The notes: a model not told the origin generated them from the letters alone. A stretch of DNA of 6,855 nt from an uncultured Clostridia bacterium (GCA_947627125.1 CANQUY010000097.1:1-6855), one strand, 5' to 3'. Shown: positions 1 to 5,432, numbered from the stretch's first letter. Translations and numbers: made by a program.

Positions 1-262
1 CCTGCAAATATAAGAGCCCCGCAAAGTGATAGGGGTGTGCGCCGAGCTTTTCGGCCTCGGTGTACAGGCCGCAGCTGCCGATTTTCTCGCCGAGGCGGAA
101 CGCGGGCGAAGCGATATTTTCAAACTCCTCCCGCGGGAGCTTGAGCGTGTTGACGCGGAGGGCCCTGTACGGAGCCCTCTCGTAGGACGCCAAAAAGGCA
201 GGGTATCTTTCACCCAGCCTCTGTTGCATGCGATATAAAAATTTCTCGGGAAGAGAATACAT
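1..262 (-). CDS. RsmF-like 16S rRNA m5C methyltransferase (NOL1/NOP2/Sun family), N-terminal fragment cut by window edge
   Basis: The minus strand reads 87 codons from ATG at 260-262 and runs off the left edge. The product begins MYSLPEKFLYRMQQRLGERY and continues with PAFLASYE, then ALRVNTLKL (about residues 34-42), then GLYTEAEKLGAHPYHFAGLLYLQ near the edge. Family knowledge: an N-terminal LPxxFxxRM, a YPAFLxSY, an LRVNTLK and a PxxHPYHxAGLYYxQ segment are characteristic of the RsmF/RsmB/NOL1-NOP2-Sun rRNA cytosine-C5 methyltransferases, which use S-adenosylmethionine to modify 16S rRNA in the cytoplasm. The SAM-binding and catalytic cysteine motifs lie outside the window, so activity cannot be judged. 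No convincing Shine-Dalgarno precedes the chosen ATG. An in-frame ATG 11 codons later is possible, but it would remove the conserved LPEKF start. I infer RsmF rather than RsmB because no NusB-like domain precedes this segment. Confidence 0.82.
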   Translation of the reverse strand, partial: MYSLPEKFLYRMQQRLGERYPAFLASYERAPYRALRVNTLKLPREEFENIASPAFRLGEKIGSCGLYTEAEKLGAHPYHFAGLLYLQ

Positions 263-310
263 AATAAATTAAAAATTGTGGTGGAAGATGAATTGTTGAA
301 CCACGTTCCC

Positions 311-585
311 GCCGCGTCATTCTGAGAAACGGACGTAGGACGAGAGAACGGGACTTAACCCGAAGAATCTCGCGGCGAGTATTACAGACCATTCTGAATA
401 ACGTCATCCTGAGCCGACGCTGTCCTTGCGTCGTGTCGAAGGATCACCGCAGCAAAGAAATAAGGTGATGGTTCGACTACGCTCACCATGACGCTATTTA
501 GATTGCTTCCGTAATGCATGCGGCGAGATGCTTCGGTAGAACTTCCATAGACTGCGTTATACTCTCGTTCTCAGCATGACGCCGC
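311..585. repeat. E1: MITE-like palindromic repeat interrupted by a nested element
   Basis: The ends are GCGTCATTCTGAG (from 314) and CTCAGCATGACGC (to 582), an inverted pair with one mismatch. The internal inverted pair is CCCGAAGAATCTCGC (about 359-373) and GCGAGATGCTTCGG (about 522-535). Compared with the copy at 1648-1789, this one is split near its centre by about 130 extra bases that include a second repeat at 402-493. It fills the spacer between the methyltransferase start and the exonuclease stop. No gene is seen between 263 and 605. Confidence 0.85.
402..493. repeat. N1: second-family palindromic repeat nested inside E1
   Basis: The ends are CGTCATCCTGAGC and GCTCACCATGACG, a 13-bp inverted repeat with two mismatches. 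A further internal inverted pair is GTCGAAGGATCACC (about 435-448) with GGTGATGGTTCGAC (about 464-477), three mismatches. It has the same design as the E repeats (terminal plus subterminal inverted repeats) but a different sequence. No transposase is encoded, so any movement would need enzymes supplied in trans. Confidence 0.75.
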
Positions 586-605
586 ACCCGCCCGCATCTC
601 GTCCC

Positions 606-1562
606 TCACTCCTCCGACATGGCGGCGGCGATCTGGTCGAGCGGGATAAAGGCCGCGCCAACGTCCACGGCGCTTTGGTATCTCACGCCGCCCCTGTCGC
701 GGGCGATATAGACGTTGCACTCCCCGGGGTGGGAAGTATACCTGCCGCCCGCGTCGAAGATGGCACGCACCAGCTTTGTGGAGATCTCAACTTCGTCCTC
801 CACTTCCTTGGAGAAGCAGAAAATTTTCCCCTCCAGCGAGCCGCCCTTCTTGCGCCTGTTCATGTGCTTGTTGACGACGCGGTAGAACGCCTCATGCGCC
901 TTGGCATGCTCCTCGCGCAGGATCTCCTTTTCCGAAATGTGGCGGCGCAGGCCCTCCGAATCGGGCGTTTTTATCACATAGTTGGTGATTTTTCCCGCAC
1001 GGATGCGATATTTTTGCACGAGCCCGCCGACGGAAACGCCCTCCCGTTTGCAGAGAGCCTCGCAGACCTTCATCGTGGCGAATGCGTCGTCTACGGCGCG
1101 GTGCGGGGTGAACTCCACGCCCAAGGCCTCCGCCATGACGCCGAGCCCCACCTGCCGCTCGTAGCTGTTTTCGGTATTCATCCAGAAAAACTGCGTATCG
1201 TGCCAATCGAAGCGGAAGGACGGGAGCTTATACCGCTTGGTTTCGAGGTTCAGATAATTGACGTCGTTGAGCGTTGCATGGCCGAGGACGATAGCGTCCT
1301 TATCCTCCAATAACCGCTTGATTTTTCGGTAAGCGGCGGGGAAGGTGGGATATTTTTTGAAGTCCTCGTACTCATAGGGAAGGACGAGGCCCTCCTTGCC
1401 CTTTCTGTCGGTGAGGCGGAACTTGCCGCGGGGGTTCATGAGAATGTCCTCTTTTTCGAGCACGGCAAAATCGGCGTCCGTCACGACGTACCCGAACGCA
1501 CACATTTTTGCCACATTTTTGAACACGCACGCGCATTCTATATCGAAAAAGACATACTTCAT
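606..1562 (-). CDS. DnaQ-like DEDDh 3'-5' exonuclease with C-terminal BRCT-like domain
   Basis: 318 codons. The exonuclease domain covers about residues 1-175. Motif I is FFDIE (D7, E9). Motif II is GHATLNDVNYL (D100). Motif III is HRAVDDA (H154, A156, D159), giving the HxAxxD signature of the DEDDh subclass and all four acidic metal ligands plus the catalytic histidine. Family knowledge: such enzymes remove nucleotides from 3' ends using two divalent metals, as in the epsilon proofreading subunit and RNase T. A linker rich in charged residues (about 205-240) leads to residues 242-318, where GKIFCFSKEVED and LVRAIFDAGGRYTSHPGECNVYIA resemble a BRCT fold (glycine-glycine turn after the helix). 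The DnaQ-BRCT arrangement suggests a role in DNA repair or degradation rather than a dedicated polymerase III subunit, but this is inferred. The start is fixed by motif I lying at the N-terminus. No good Shine-Dalgarno is visible (upstream bases AATTTGTTTCT). The gene stands between two E repeats with no obvious terminator of its own. Confidence 0.88.
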   Translation of the reverse strand: MKYVFFDIECACVFKNVAKMCAFGYVVTDADFAVLEKEDILMNPRGKFRLTDRKGKEGLVLPYEYEDFKKYPTFPAAYRKIKRLLEDKDAIVLGHATLNDVNYLNLETKRYKLPSFRFDWHDTQFFWMNTENSYERQVGLGVMAEALGVEFTPHRAVDDAFATMKVCEALCKREGVSVGGLVQKYRIRAGKITNYVIKTPDSEGLRRHISEKEILREEHAKAHEAFYRVVNKHMNRRKKGGSLEGKIFCFSKEVEDEVEISTKLVRAIFDAGGRYTSHPGECNVYIARDRGGVRYQSAVDVGAAFIPLDQIAAAMSEE

Positions 1563-1644
1563 AGAAACAAATTGGTTTGCGGAATGACACCCACTCAGTC
1601 ACGCCAAGAGCGGCGTGGCAGCTCCCCCTCGGAGGGAGGCGGCC

Positions 1645-1793
1645 GCCGCGTCATTCTGAGAACAGGAGCAGGACGAGAGAACGGGACTTAACCCGAAGAA
1701 TCTCGCGGCGAATTTCCGTAATCCATGCGGCGAGATGCTTCGGTTCGACTTCCGTTGACTGCGTTGTGCTCCCGTTCTCAGCATGACGCCGCC
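1645..1793. repeat. E2: uninterrupted MITE-like palindromic repeat
   Basis: The core is 1648-1789 (142 bp), with ends GCGTCATTCTGAGAAC and GTTCTCAGCATGACGC (16-bp inverted repeat, one mismatch). The subterminal pair is CCCGAAGAATCTCGC / GCGAGATGCTTCGG. It sits in the spacer between the seryl-tRNA synthetase stop (1861) and the exonuclease start (1562). It is the simplest copy and serves as reference for the nested insertion in E1. The rest of the 1563-1860 spacer holds only short GC-rich inverted sequences (for example near 1622-1636) and no gene. Confidence 0.88.
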
Positions 1794-1846
1794 ACGGACT
1801 CCCGTGCGTTTTATGGGATCCTTCCCCTTCGGCTACGAGGGCAGGA

Positions 1847-1863
1847 TGAGCGCGGAGCGCTCA
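1847..1863 (-). other. Short GC-rich hairpin overlapping the serS stop codon
   Basis: TGAGCGC at 1847-1853 and GCGCTCA at 1857-1863 form a perfect 7-bp stem with a 3-base loop. The stem includes the TGA stop of the synthetase gene. No U-run follows on the minus strand, so it is not a standard intrinsic terminator. It may only protect the 3' end, or it may be chance. Confidence 0.4.
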
Positions 1864-3147
1864 ATTTTTAACTTCGATCCTCTTCTTTCCGCCCATGTAA
1901 GGCCAAAGGACTTCGGGGATATCCACGCTGCCGTCGGCGTTGAGATGATTCTCGATAAACGCAATGAGCATGCGGGGCGGCGCGACGACGGTGTTGTTGA
2001 GAGTGTGCGCATACGCCGTGCCCTTGTCCGTCTTATAGCGGATCCCGAGGCGGCGGGCCTGCGCGTCGGTGAGGTTAGAGCACGACCCCACTTCAAAGTA
2101 CTTCTGCTGGCGGGGCGACCACGCCTCGACGTCGCAGCTTCTGTATTTGAGGTCGGCAAGGTCCCCCGAACAGCATTCGAGCTGGCGGACAGGGATCTCC
2201 ATGGACACGAAGAGCTCCACCGTGTACTGCCACAGTTTTTCGTACCACGCCTCGCTCTCCTCCGGCTTGCAGATGACGATCATTTCCTGCTTTTCAAATT
2301 GGTGAATGCGATAGATGCCCCTCTCCTCGATGCCGTGGGCTCCCTTCTCCTTTCTGAAACAGGGCGAATAGCTCGTCAGCGTCAGCGGGAGCTGTTTTTC
2401 GTCCACGGTCTGCCCCATGAAACGGCCGATCATGGAGTGCTCGCTCGTGCCGATGAGGTAGAGGTCCTCCCCCTCGATCTTGTACATCATGCCGTCCATC
2501 TCCTCAAAGCTCATGACGCCCGAAACGACAGAGGAGCGGATCATGTAGGGCGGAATGCAGTAGGTGAAGCCCTTATCGATCATGAAATCTCTCGCATAGG
2601 TCAAAACGGCGGAATGAAGCCTTGCAATGTCCCCCGTCAGATAGTAGAAGCCCTGCCCGCTCGTGCGGCGTGCGCTGTCGATATCGATCCCGCCGAGCTT
2701 TTCGAGGATATCGAGATGATAGGGGACCTCGAAGTCGGGCGTCTTGGGTTCAAGAAAACGCTTGCGCTCGACATTCTCGCTGTCGTCCTTGCCGATAGGC
2801 GTGTCCTTGGAGATGATATTGGGAATGCGCATCATGACGCTCTTGAGCTCCTCGGCGACCTCTTCGGATTCCTTCTCGATCTCCTGAAGGCGCACGGCGT
2901 CTGCATTTACCTCCGCCTTGACCTTTTCGGCCTCGTCCATCTTCTTCTCGCGCATCAAAAGGCCGATCTGCTTGGAGAGGCTGTTGCGGGCGGCGCGGAG
3001 CTTATCTCCCTCCGTCTGAAGGGTGCGGCGCTTCTCGTCGAGCTCTAAGGCCTGATCGACGAGGGGAAGTTTGTGGTCCTGATATTTCTTTTTGATATTT
3101 TCGCGCACGAGGTCGGGCTCGCTGCGCAAAAGGGCGATATCGATCAT
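1861..3147 (-). CDS. serS: Seryl-tRNA synthetase, divergent-motif form
   Basis: 428 codons, the normal length for bacterial SerRS. It charges tRNA-Ser (and tRNA-Sec) with serine using ATP, in the cytoplasm. Residues 1-110 carry the antiparallel coiled-coil tRNA-binding arm (ALELDEKRRTLQTEGDKLRA, then a second charged helix to MMRIPN). Class II signatures follow: LIGTSEHS (231-238, the usual TxE serine-binding site), motif 2 as CFRKEKGAHGIEERGIYRIHQFEKQEM (263-289), EVGSCSNLTDAQARRLGIR (352-370), and motif 3 as HTLNNTVVAPPRMLIAFIEN (381-400) ending DGSVDIPEVLWPYMGG. Several positions differ from the commonest bacterial consensus: HTLNNTVVAPPR for HTLNGSGLAVGR, GDLADLKYRSCDVEAW for the usual GD..GAAKTYDLEVW, and LWPYMGG for LRPYMGG. 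From memory, this variant set recurs in a subset of Clostridia and other bacteria. A SerRS identity is secure; subfamily placement is inference. AGAGG at 3156-3160 lies 8 bases before the ATG and fixes the start. Confidence 0.96.
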   Translation of the reverse strand: MIDIALLRSEPDLVRENIKKKYQDHKLPLVDQALELDEKRRTLQTEGDKLRAARNSLSKQIGLLMREKKMDEAEKVKAEVNADAVRLQEIEKESEEVAEELKSVMMRIPNIISKDTPIGKDDSENVERKRFLEPKTPDFEVPYHLDILEKLGGIDIDSARRTSGQGFYYLTGDIARLHSAVLTYARDFMIDKGFTYCIPPYMIRSSVVSGVMSFEEMDGMMYKIEGEDLYLIGTSEHSMIGRFMGQTVDEKQLPLTLTSYSPCFRKEKGAHGIEERGIYRIHQFEKQEMIVICKPEESEAWYEKLWQYTVELFVSMEIPVRQLECCSGDLADLKYRSCDVEAWSPRQQKYFEVGSCSNLTDAQARRLGIRYKTDKGTAYAHTLNNTVVAPPRMLIAFIENHLNADGSVDIPEVLWPYMGGKKRIEVKN

Positions 3148-3155
3148 ACTGCTAA

Positions 3156-3160
3156 CCTCT
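3156..3160 (-). promoter_or_regulatory. serS ribosome binding site
   Basis: On the minus strand AGAGG precedes the ATG (3145-3147) by 8 bases. It supports MIDIALLRSEPD as the true N-terminus, which also matches the usual SerRS start. Confidence 0.8.
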
Positions 3161-3179
3161 TGACTTGATTTCAGCCTCT

Positions 3180-3208
3180 ATTATACACCATTTCCGCGCC
3201 GTTTGCAA
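3180..3208 (-). promoter_or_regulatory. serS sigma-A-type promoter
   Basis: The -35 TTGCAA (3203-3208) and -10 TATAAT (3180-3185) are separated by exactly 17 bases. The transcript would start near 3173, giving a leader of only about 25 bases. That leaves no room for the T-box riboswitch that often controls aminoacyl-tRNA synthetases in Bacillota, so serS here appears to lack T-box control. Confidence 0.82.
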
Positions 3209-3269
3209 CGATTTTACGGGTGGAAAACACGCCGCCCTCCAAATGCCGCGGGAGGGCTGTGTCATCTTG

Positions 3270-3542
3270 CCTGCCCTCATTCCGAGCGAAGCGAGCGGAT
3301 CTCGTAAACTTAAGGAAGCCTGCCCCGCGTCATTCTGAGAACAGGAGCAGGACGAGAGAACGGGGACTAACCCGAAGAATCTCGCGGGGCGTTGATACCA
3401 TGCGGCGAGATGCTTCGGTACGGCCACCGTAGACTGCGTTGTACTCCCGTTCTCAGCATGACGCCGCCACCAACGGCAGCAGCCCCGCGTCATTCTGAGA
3501 ACGCGAGCAGGACGAAAGGACAGAAACTGACCCGCCCCGCGC
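3270..3542. repeat. Composite repeat block L: flank F1 + E3a + truncated E3b
   Basis: Three parts in order. F1 (3270-3324) contains GGATCTCGTAAACTTA and ends GGAAGCCTGCC. E3a (3327-3464) is a 138-bp full E element with both terminal repeats. A linker CGCCACCAACGGCAGCAGCC leads to E3b (3487-3542), only the left part of an E element, broken just after CCCGCCCCGCGC. The block matches 5440-5710 part by part in the same orientation. E3b stops within the first bases of the hairpin insert seen in the right-hand block, so it derives from an already interrupted copy. The 3209-3598 spacer holds nothing else recognisable. Confidence 0.85.
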
Positions 3543-3598
3543 CAACGGGGTGGGACGTCCATGGCCCCGCCCGAGGAGGGTTCGTTCATTTTTCCCAT

Positions 3599-3627
3599 AA
3601 AAAAACGCTCGGAGGATTCCGAGCGTT
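3599..3627 (-). terminator. Rho-independent terminator of the cysteine-rich operon
   Basis: On the minus strand AACGCTCGGA (3618-3627) pairs perfectly with TCCGAGCGTT (3604-3613) around a 4-base loop and runs into seven U residues (3599-3605). It is 21 bases past the stop codon of the second cysteine-rich gene. This is the clearest terminator in the window and marks the 3' end of the two-gene unit. Confidence 0.95.
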
Positions 3628-3648
3628 CCATTTTATTTACTCACTTTT

Positions 3649-4260
3649 TCAGAGGGCGTCCTTTAATTCTAAGACCATTGCCCGATATTCCGCAAGGGCC
3701 TCCTCGTTGCGTGCCTGTCCGATCAGCGCGACGCATTTTTCGACTACCGATGAAATATAGCCGTAATATTTATCCCGTTCGGGCGAAGCGTCGATCTTCT
3801 TCACGATCTCGGGGGCAATTCTGTAATACTCTTCAACAAGGGCTTTCCCCTCTTCTGTCTTACTCATGTATCCGTCACGGAAAGCTCGCAACACCGTCAG
3901 CTCCTCGCAATCGTCGGGTTTCCCCATATAACCCACACAGGCAGATGTGAGAAAGCAGTTTTCGGCAGGCTTGAAAAACTCACACGCAGGTTGGTTTTTG
4001 TAATGCTTTTTGAATGCAAACAAGGTCGTCGCGCCGAACATTCCTTCCGCCTTGCACTTTCCTTTTTCCGTATAATAGTTGCATTGTCCGCAGGTGACGT
4101 TCTTCGCCTCGAAATTGTCGCAGGGGGAGCCATGCCCGAACAGCTTGGGCGATTTATCCATATACGCCCCGGAATCGAATTTGTACTCCTGCAGAGAGCA
4201 CTTTCCGAACATTGTTCCCTCAATAAAATGCGCACAGTCCTTACATTTTAAATACGACAT
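3649..4260 (-). CDS. Cysteine-rich CFI-box-CTERM-like protein A (second gene of pair), function unknown
   Basis: 203 codons from ATG at 4258-4260. Seen: two Cys4 modules of the form CxxCx(Y/F)..C..(P/A)Cx2F. The first is C6, C9, C21, C47 (ending PCDNF); the second is C57, C60, C69, C93 (ending ACEFF). A conserved C-terminal domain starts NCFLTSACV (101-109), with GKPDDCEELT (113-122), LRAFRDGY (124-131), EEYYRIAPEIVKKIDASP (143-160) and a helical tail with C176. Family knowledge, from memory: the CFI/CFL...A(C)..LRxFRD...GxxLxxxYYRxAP pattern matches the C-terminal domain that NCBI calls CFI-box-CTERM, which has no established function. The Cys4 modules probably each bind a metal such as zinc (inference). 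There is no signal peptide or membrane segment, so it is likely cytoplasmic. The reading frame continues 61 codons upstream, but AAGGAGAGG 5 bases before this ATG and alignment with its paralogue fix the start. It lies 61 bases after gene B and is probably co-transcribed with it. Confidence 0.87.
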   Translation of the reverse strand: MSYLKCKDCAHFIEGTMFGKCSLQEYKFDSGAYMDKSPKLFGHGSPCDNFEAKNVTCGQCNYYTEKGKCKAEGMFGATTLFAFKKHYKNQPACEFFKPAENCFLTSACVGYMGKPDDCEELTVLRAFRDGYMSKTEEGKALVEEYYRIAPEIVKKIDASPERDKYYGYISSVVEKCVALIGQARNEEALAEYRAMVLELKDAL

Positions 4261-4265
4261 AATTC

Positions 4266-4274
4266 CTCTCCTTG
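4266..4274 (-). promoter_or_regulatory. Strong ribosome binding site of gene A
   Basis: AAGGAGAGG on the minus strand, 5 bases before ATG 4258-4260. It decides this start against the longer open frame beginning at 4443, which would overlap gene B. Confidence 0.88.
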
Positions 4275-4321
4275 GTAAAATTTTATGGGTGAAACAACTG
4301 TATACGGCCAGACGGTTTTGC

Positions 4322-4912
4322 TCACAAAGCGAACTCTTCGCGCAACCGCTGCACCATCGCCTCATACCGTGCCAACGCGGCTTCATTTTCGCCATCGTCA
4401 ATGAGCGCGATACAACCTGTGATCTCGCCGTAGATCCGGGCATAGTGATCTTCCTTCTTCGGCGAAGCGTCGATTCTCTTCACAATCTCGGGCGCGACGC
4501 GGTAATATTCGCCGATGAGTTCACGGCCTCTTTCCGTCTTTGTGACATATCCGTCGCGGAAAGTCCGCAGTTTTGTCAATTCCTCGCAATCGTCCGCCTT
4601 TCCCATATGATCAACGCATGCCGACGTGAGAAAGCAGTCGCTTGACTTACCGGGGCCGTTATCCCCCTTTCTGAAAAAATCCGAACAGGCAGGATCTATA
4701 TAATTCACGAAAGAATTGTGCTTGTCACAAACCTCTCCGTGGCAATACTTGCAATCTCTGCAACAAAATTCTGCCGATTGAAATCTTTGGCAAGCAGCTT
4801 CGTTCTGAAAAACCATATCATCGTGCCATCCCATGCTGCGTTTGTAGCTGCAATAGCTTGCAAGCATGATGTTTTTCACAAAATAACGGCAATCCCCGCA
4901 TTTAACAGTCAT
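4322..4912 (-). CDS. Cysteine-rich CFI-box-CTERM-like protein B (first gene of pair), function unknown
   Basis: 196 codons. Its C-terminal half is closely similar to protein A: DCFLTSACV (92-100), GKADDCEELTKLRTFRDGY (104-122), KTERGRELIGEYYRVAPEIV (125-144), IDASP (147-151) and a helical tail with C167 aligned to C176 of A. The N-terminal half has diverged but keeps two Cys4 modules: C5, C8, C21, C41 (ending ACQRF) and C51, C54, C62, C76 (ending ACSDF), plus extra cysteines at 50 and 57. The pair therefore arose by duplication, with a conserved C-terminal domain and drifting metal-binding-like N-termini. GGGAG 5 bases before the ATG supports the start. Gene B is first in the transcript from the operator-controlled promoter at 5077-5105 and shares its terminator with gene A. 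Soluble and probably cytoplasmic. Its role is unknown; a regulatory, redox- or metal-responsive role is only a guess from cysteine content. Confidence 0.87.
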   Translation of the reverse strand: MTVKCGDCRYFVKNIMLASYCSYKRSMGWHDDMVFQNEAACQRFQSAEFCCRDCKYCHGEVCDKHNSFVNYIDPACSDFFRKGDNGPGKSSDCFLTSACVDHMGKADDCEELTKLRTFRDGYVTKTERGRELIGEYYRVAPEIVKRIDASPKKEDHYARIYGEITGCIALIDDGENEAALARYEAMVQRLREEFAL

Positions 4913-5070
4913 CTTTTCTCCCGTAAAAATATGTTTAAGATAAATTTTTTGTGAATGAAATTTAATTTTTTTGATCGTTTATCCACTATCATGCCCTGCC
5001 GATCTTTCTGAATTCTTTCAAAAAATTATCGGGCATACAGGATAATTTCGCCGCCGTTTCATCTTTCCGT
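4913..5070 (-). promoter_or_regulatory. Long AT-rich 5' leader of the cysteine-rich operon
   Basis: If transcription starts about 7 bases after the -10 at 5077-5082, the leader is roughly 158 bases, long for this window (the serS leader is about 25). On the minus strand it contains AAATTATC (5042-5049) paired with GATAATTT (5024-5031) followed by a short T-run. An inverted pair ATGCCC/GGGCAT also spans about 4990-5034. The first hairpin is AT-rich and would be a weak terminator or attenuator. No known riboswitch consensus was recognised. The remainder near the start codon is low-complexity A/T. Confidence 0.4.
4918..4922 (-). promoter_or_regulatory. Ribosome binding site of gene B
   Basis: GGGAG on the minus strand with 5 bases to ATG 4910-4912. 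Confidence 0.75.
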
Positions 5071-5076
5071 ATTTCC

Positions 5077-5105
5077 ATTTTATCAAGTCTTATAAGACTT
5101 GTCAA
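5077..5105 (-). promoter_or_regulatory. Promoter of the cysteine-rich operon
   Basis: On the minus strand -35 TTGACA (5100-5105, perfect) and -10 TAAAAT (5077-5082) are 17 bases apart. The palindrome AAGTCTTATAAGACTT occupies the spacer, so a protein bound there would exclude RNA polymerase. This predicts a strong promoter silenced by the divergent XRE regulator. Confidence 0.85.
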
Positions 5106-5120
5106 GTATTTTAAGACTTT
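5083..5120. promoter_or_regulatory. Twin palindromic operator (two tandem 19-bp sites)
   Basis: Two head-to-tail 19-bp units: 5083-5101 TCAAGTCTTATAAGACTTG and 5102-5120 TCAAGTATTTTAAGACTTT. Unit 1 contains a perfect 16-bp palindrome (5085-5100). Unit 2 contains the same palindrome with two mismatches (5104-5119). Centre spacing is 19 bp, just under two helical turns, so two dimers could sit on nearly the same face. Site 1 fills the spacer of the minus-strand promoter and site 2 abuts the TATAAT of the plus-strand regulator gene, so one repressor could control both directions. Binding by the adjacent XRE protein is inferred from position and symmetry. Confidence 0.85.
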
Positions 5121-5127
5121 TTTGGAA

Positions 5128-5133
5128 TATAAT
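5128..5133 (+). promoter_or_regulatory. -10 element of the XRE regulator gene
   Basis: Perfect TATAAT immediately downstream of operator site 2. No good -35 lies at the proper distance (TTGTCA at 5099-5104 is 23 bases away). The predicted start of transcription falls at about 5140, exactly on the GTG codon, which suggests a leaderless message. Confidence 0.5.
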
Positions 5134-5139
5134 TTTTTT

Positions 5140-5340
5140 GTGAGATTCAGCGAAAGGTTAAAAGAATTACGGCAAACGAAATGTCTGAGCCAAATGCAGC
5201 TTGCAAAAAATACGGGTATCAGCCAATCTGCAATCGCAAAATGGGAACTCGATAAAACGGAGCCCACGGCAAGCGCCCTGATTACCCTGTCGCGATACTT
5301 CGGCGAGTCGGTGGATTATATCCTCGGGCTGGTTGATTGA
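5140..5340 (+). CDS. XRE-family HTH transcriptional regulator, single-domain
   Basis: 66 codons if translation starts at GTG 5140, or 72 if at TTG 5122. Reading from GTG: RFSERLKELRQTKCLSQMQLA forms helices 1 and 2. TGISQSAIAKWELDKTEPTASAL (about residues 25-47) is the recognition helix-turn-helix with the W/YE..K..P signature. LSRYFGESVDYILGLVD closes the domain. Family knowledge: this is the Cro/CI-type fold that binds palindromic operators as a dimer. The length is typical of stand-alone phage-like or toxin-antitoxin-like repressors with no sensing domain. Its gene is divergent from the cysteine-rich operon, and the shared spacer holds twin palindromes, so it very probably represses both itself and that operon. 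The GTG start gives the usual family N-terminus. Neither candidate start has a Shine-Dalgarno, unlike the other genes of the cassette. The TTG start would place the promoter -10 inside the coding sequence, so GTG is preferred. Confidence 0.9.
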   Translation: MRFSERLKELRQTKCLSQMQLAKNTGISQSAIAKWELDKTEPTASALITLSRYFGESVDYILGLVD

Positions 5341-5386
5341 TGCACGGCTTTTGAAGGACATTGTTTTCCCCTCTTTTTGGGGACCG

Positions 5387-5432
5387 CCGCGTTGATTCTG
5401 AGCGTCAGCAAGGAATGAACGCGGTTTTCTTT
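5387..5432 (+). terminator. Putative terminator after the XRE gene
   Basis: CCGCGTT (5387-5393) pairs with AACGCGG (5418-5424), extended inward by ATTC/GAAT after one G-G mismatch, and is followed by TTTTCTTT (5425-5432). The sequence inside (ATTCTGAG) resembles the left end of an E repeat, so the terminator may be built from a decayed repeat. Confidence 0.55.

Noticed and set aside
263..310. Promoter for the methyltransferase gene
   Set aside because: The sequence is AT-rich but no -35/-10 pair with acceptable spacing could be supported.
576..1313. 245-codon open frame on the plus strand opposite the exonuclease
   Set aside because: Shadow of the exonuclease gene, which has a full set of catalytic motifs; the plus-strand product starts inside a repeat end.
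1783..3048. 421-codon open frame on the plus strand opposite serS
   Set aside because: Antisense shadow of a well-supported synthetase gene; no ribosome site and no recognisable domain. The GC-rich codon pattern of serS explains the open frame.
3148..3180. T-box riboswitch before serS
   Set aside because: The leader from the predicted start is only about 25 bases and contains no T-box sequence or antiterminator.
3152..3631. 159-codon minus-strand frame upstream of serS
   Set aside because: It runs through repeat block L and the operon terminator and translates repeat sequence; no ribosome site.
4261..4443. 61-codon upstream extension of gene A
   Set aside because: It overlaps gene B out of frame, has no paralogous counterpart, and the strong AAGGAGAGG lies before the ATG at 4260.
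4989..5078. 29-codon minus-strand frame beginning ATGGAAATACGG in the leader of the cysteine-rich operon
   Set aside because: Its ATG overlaps the -10 hexamer of the promoter, so it would not be in the transcript, and it has no ribosome site.
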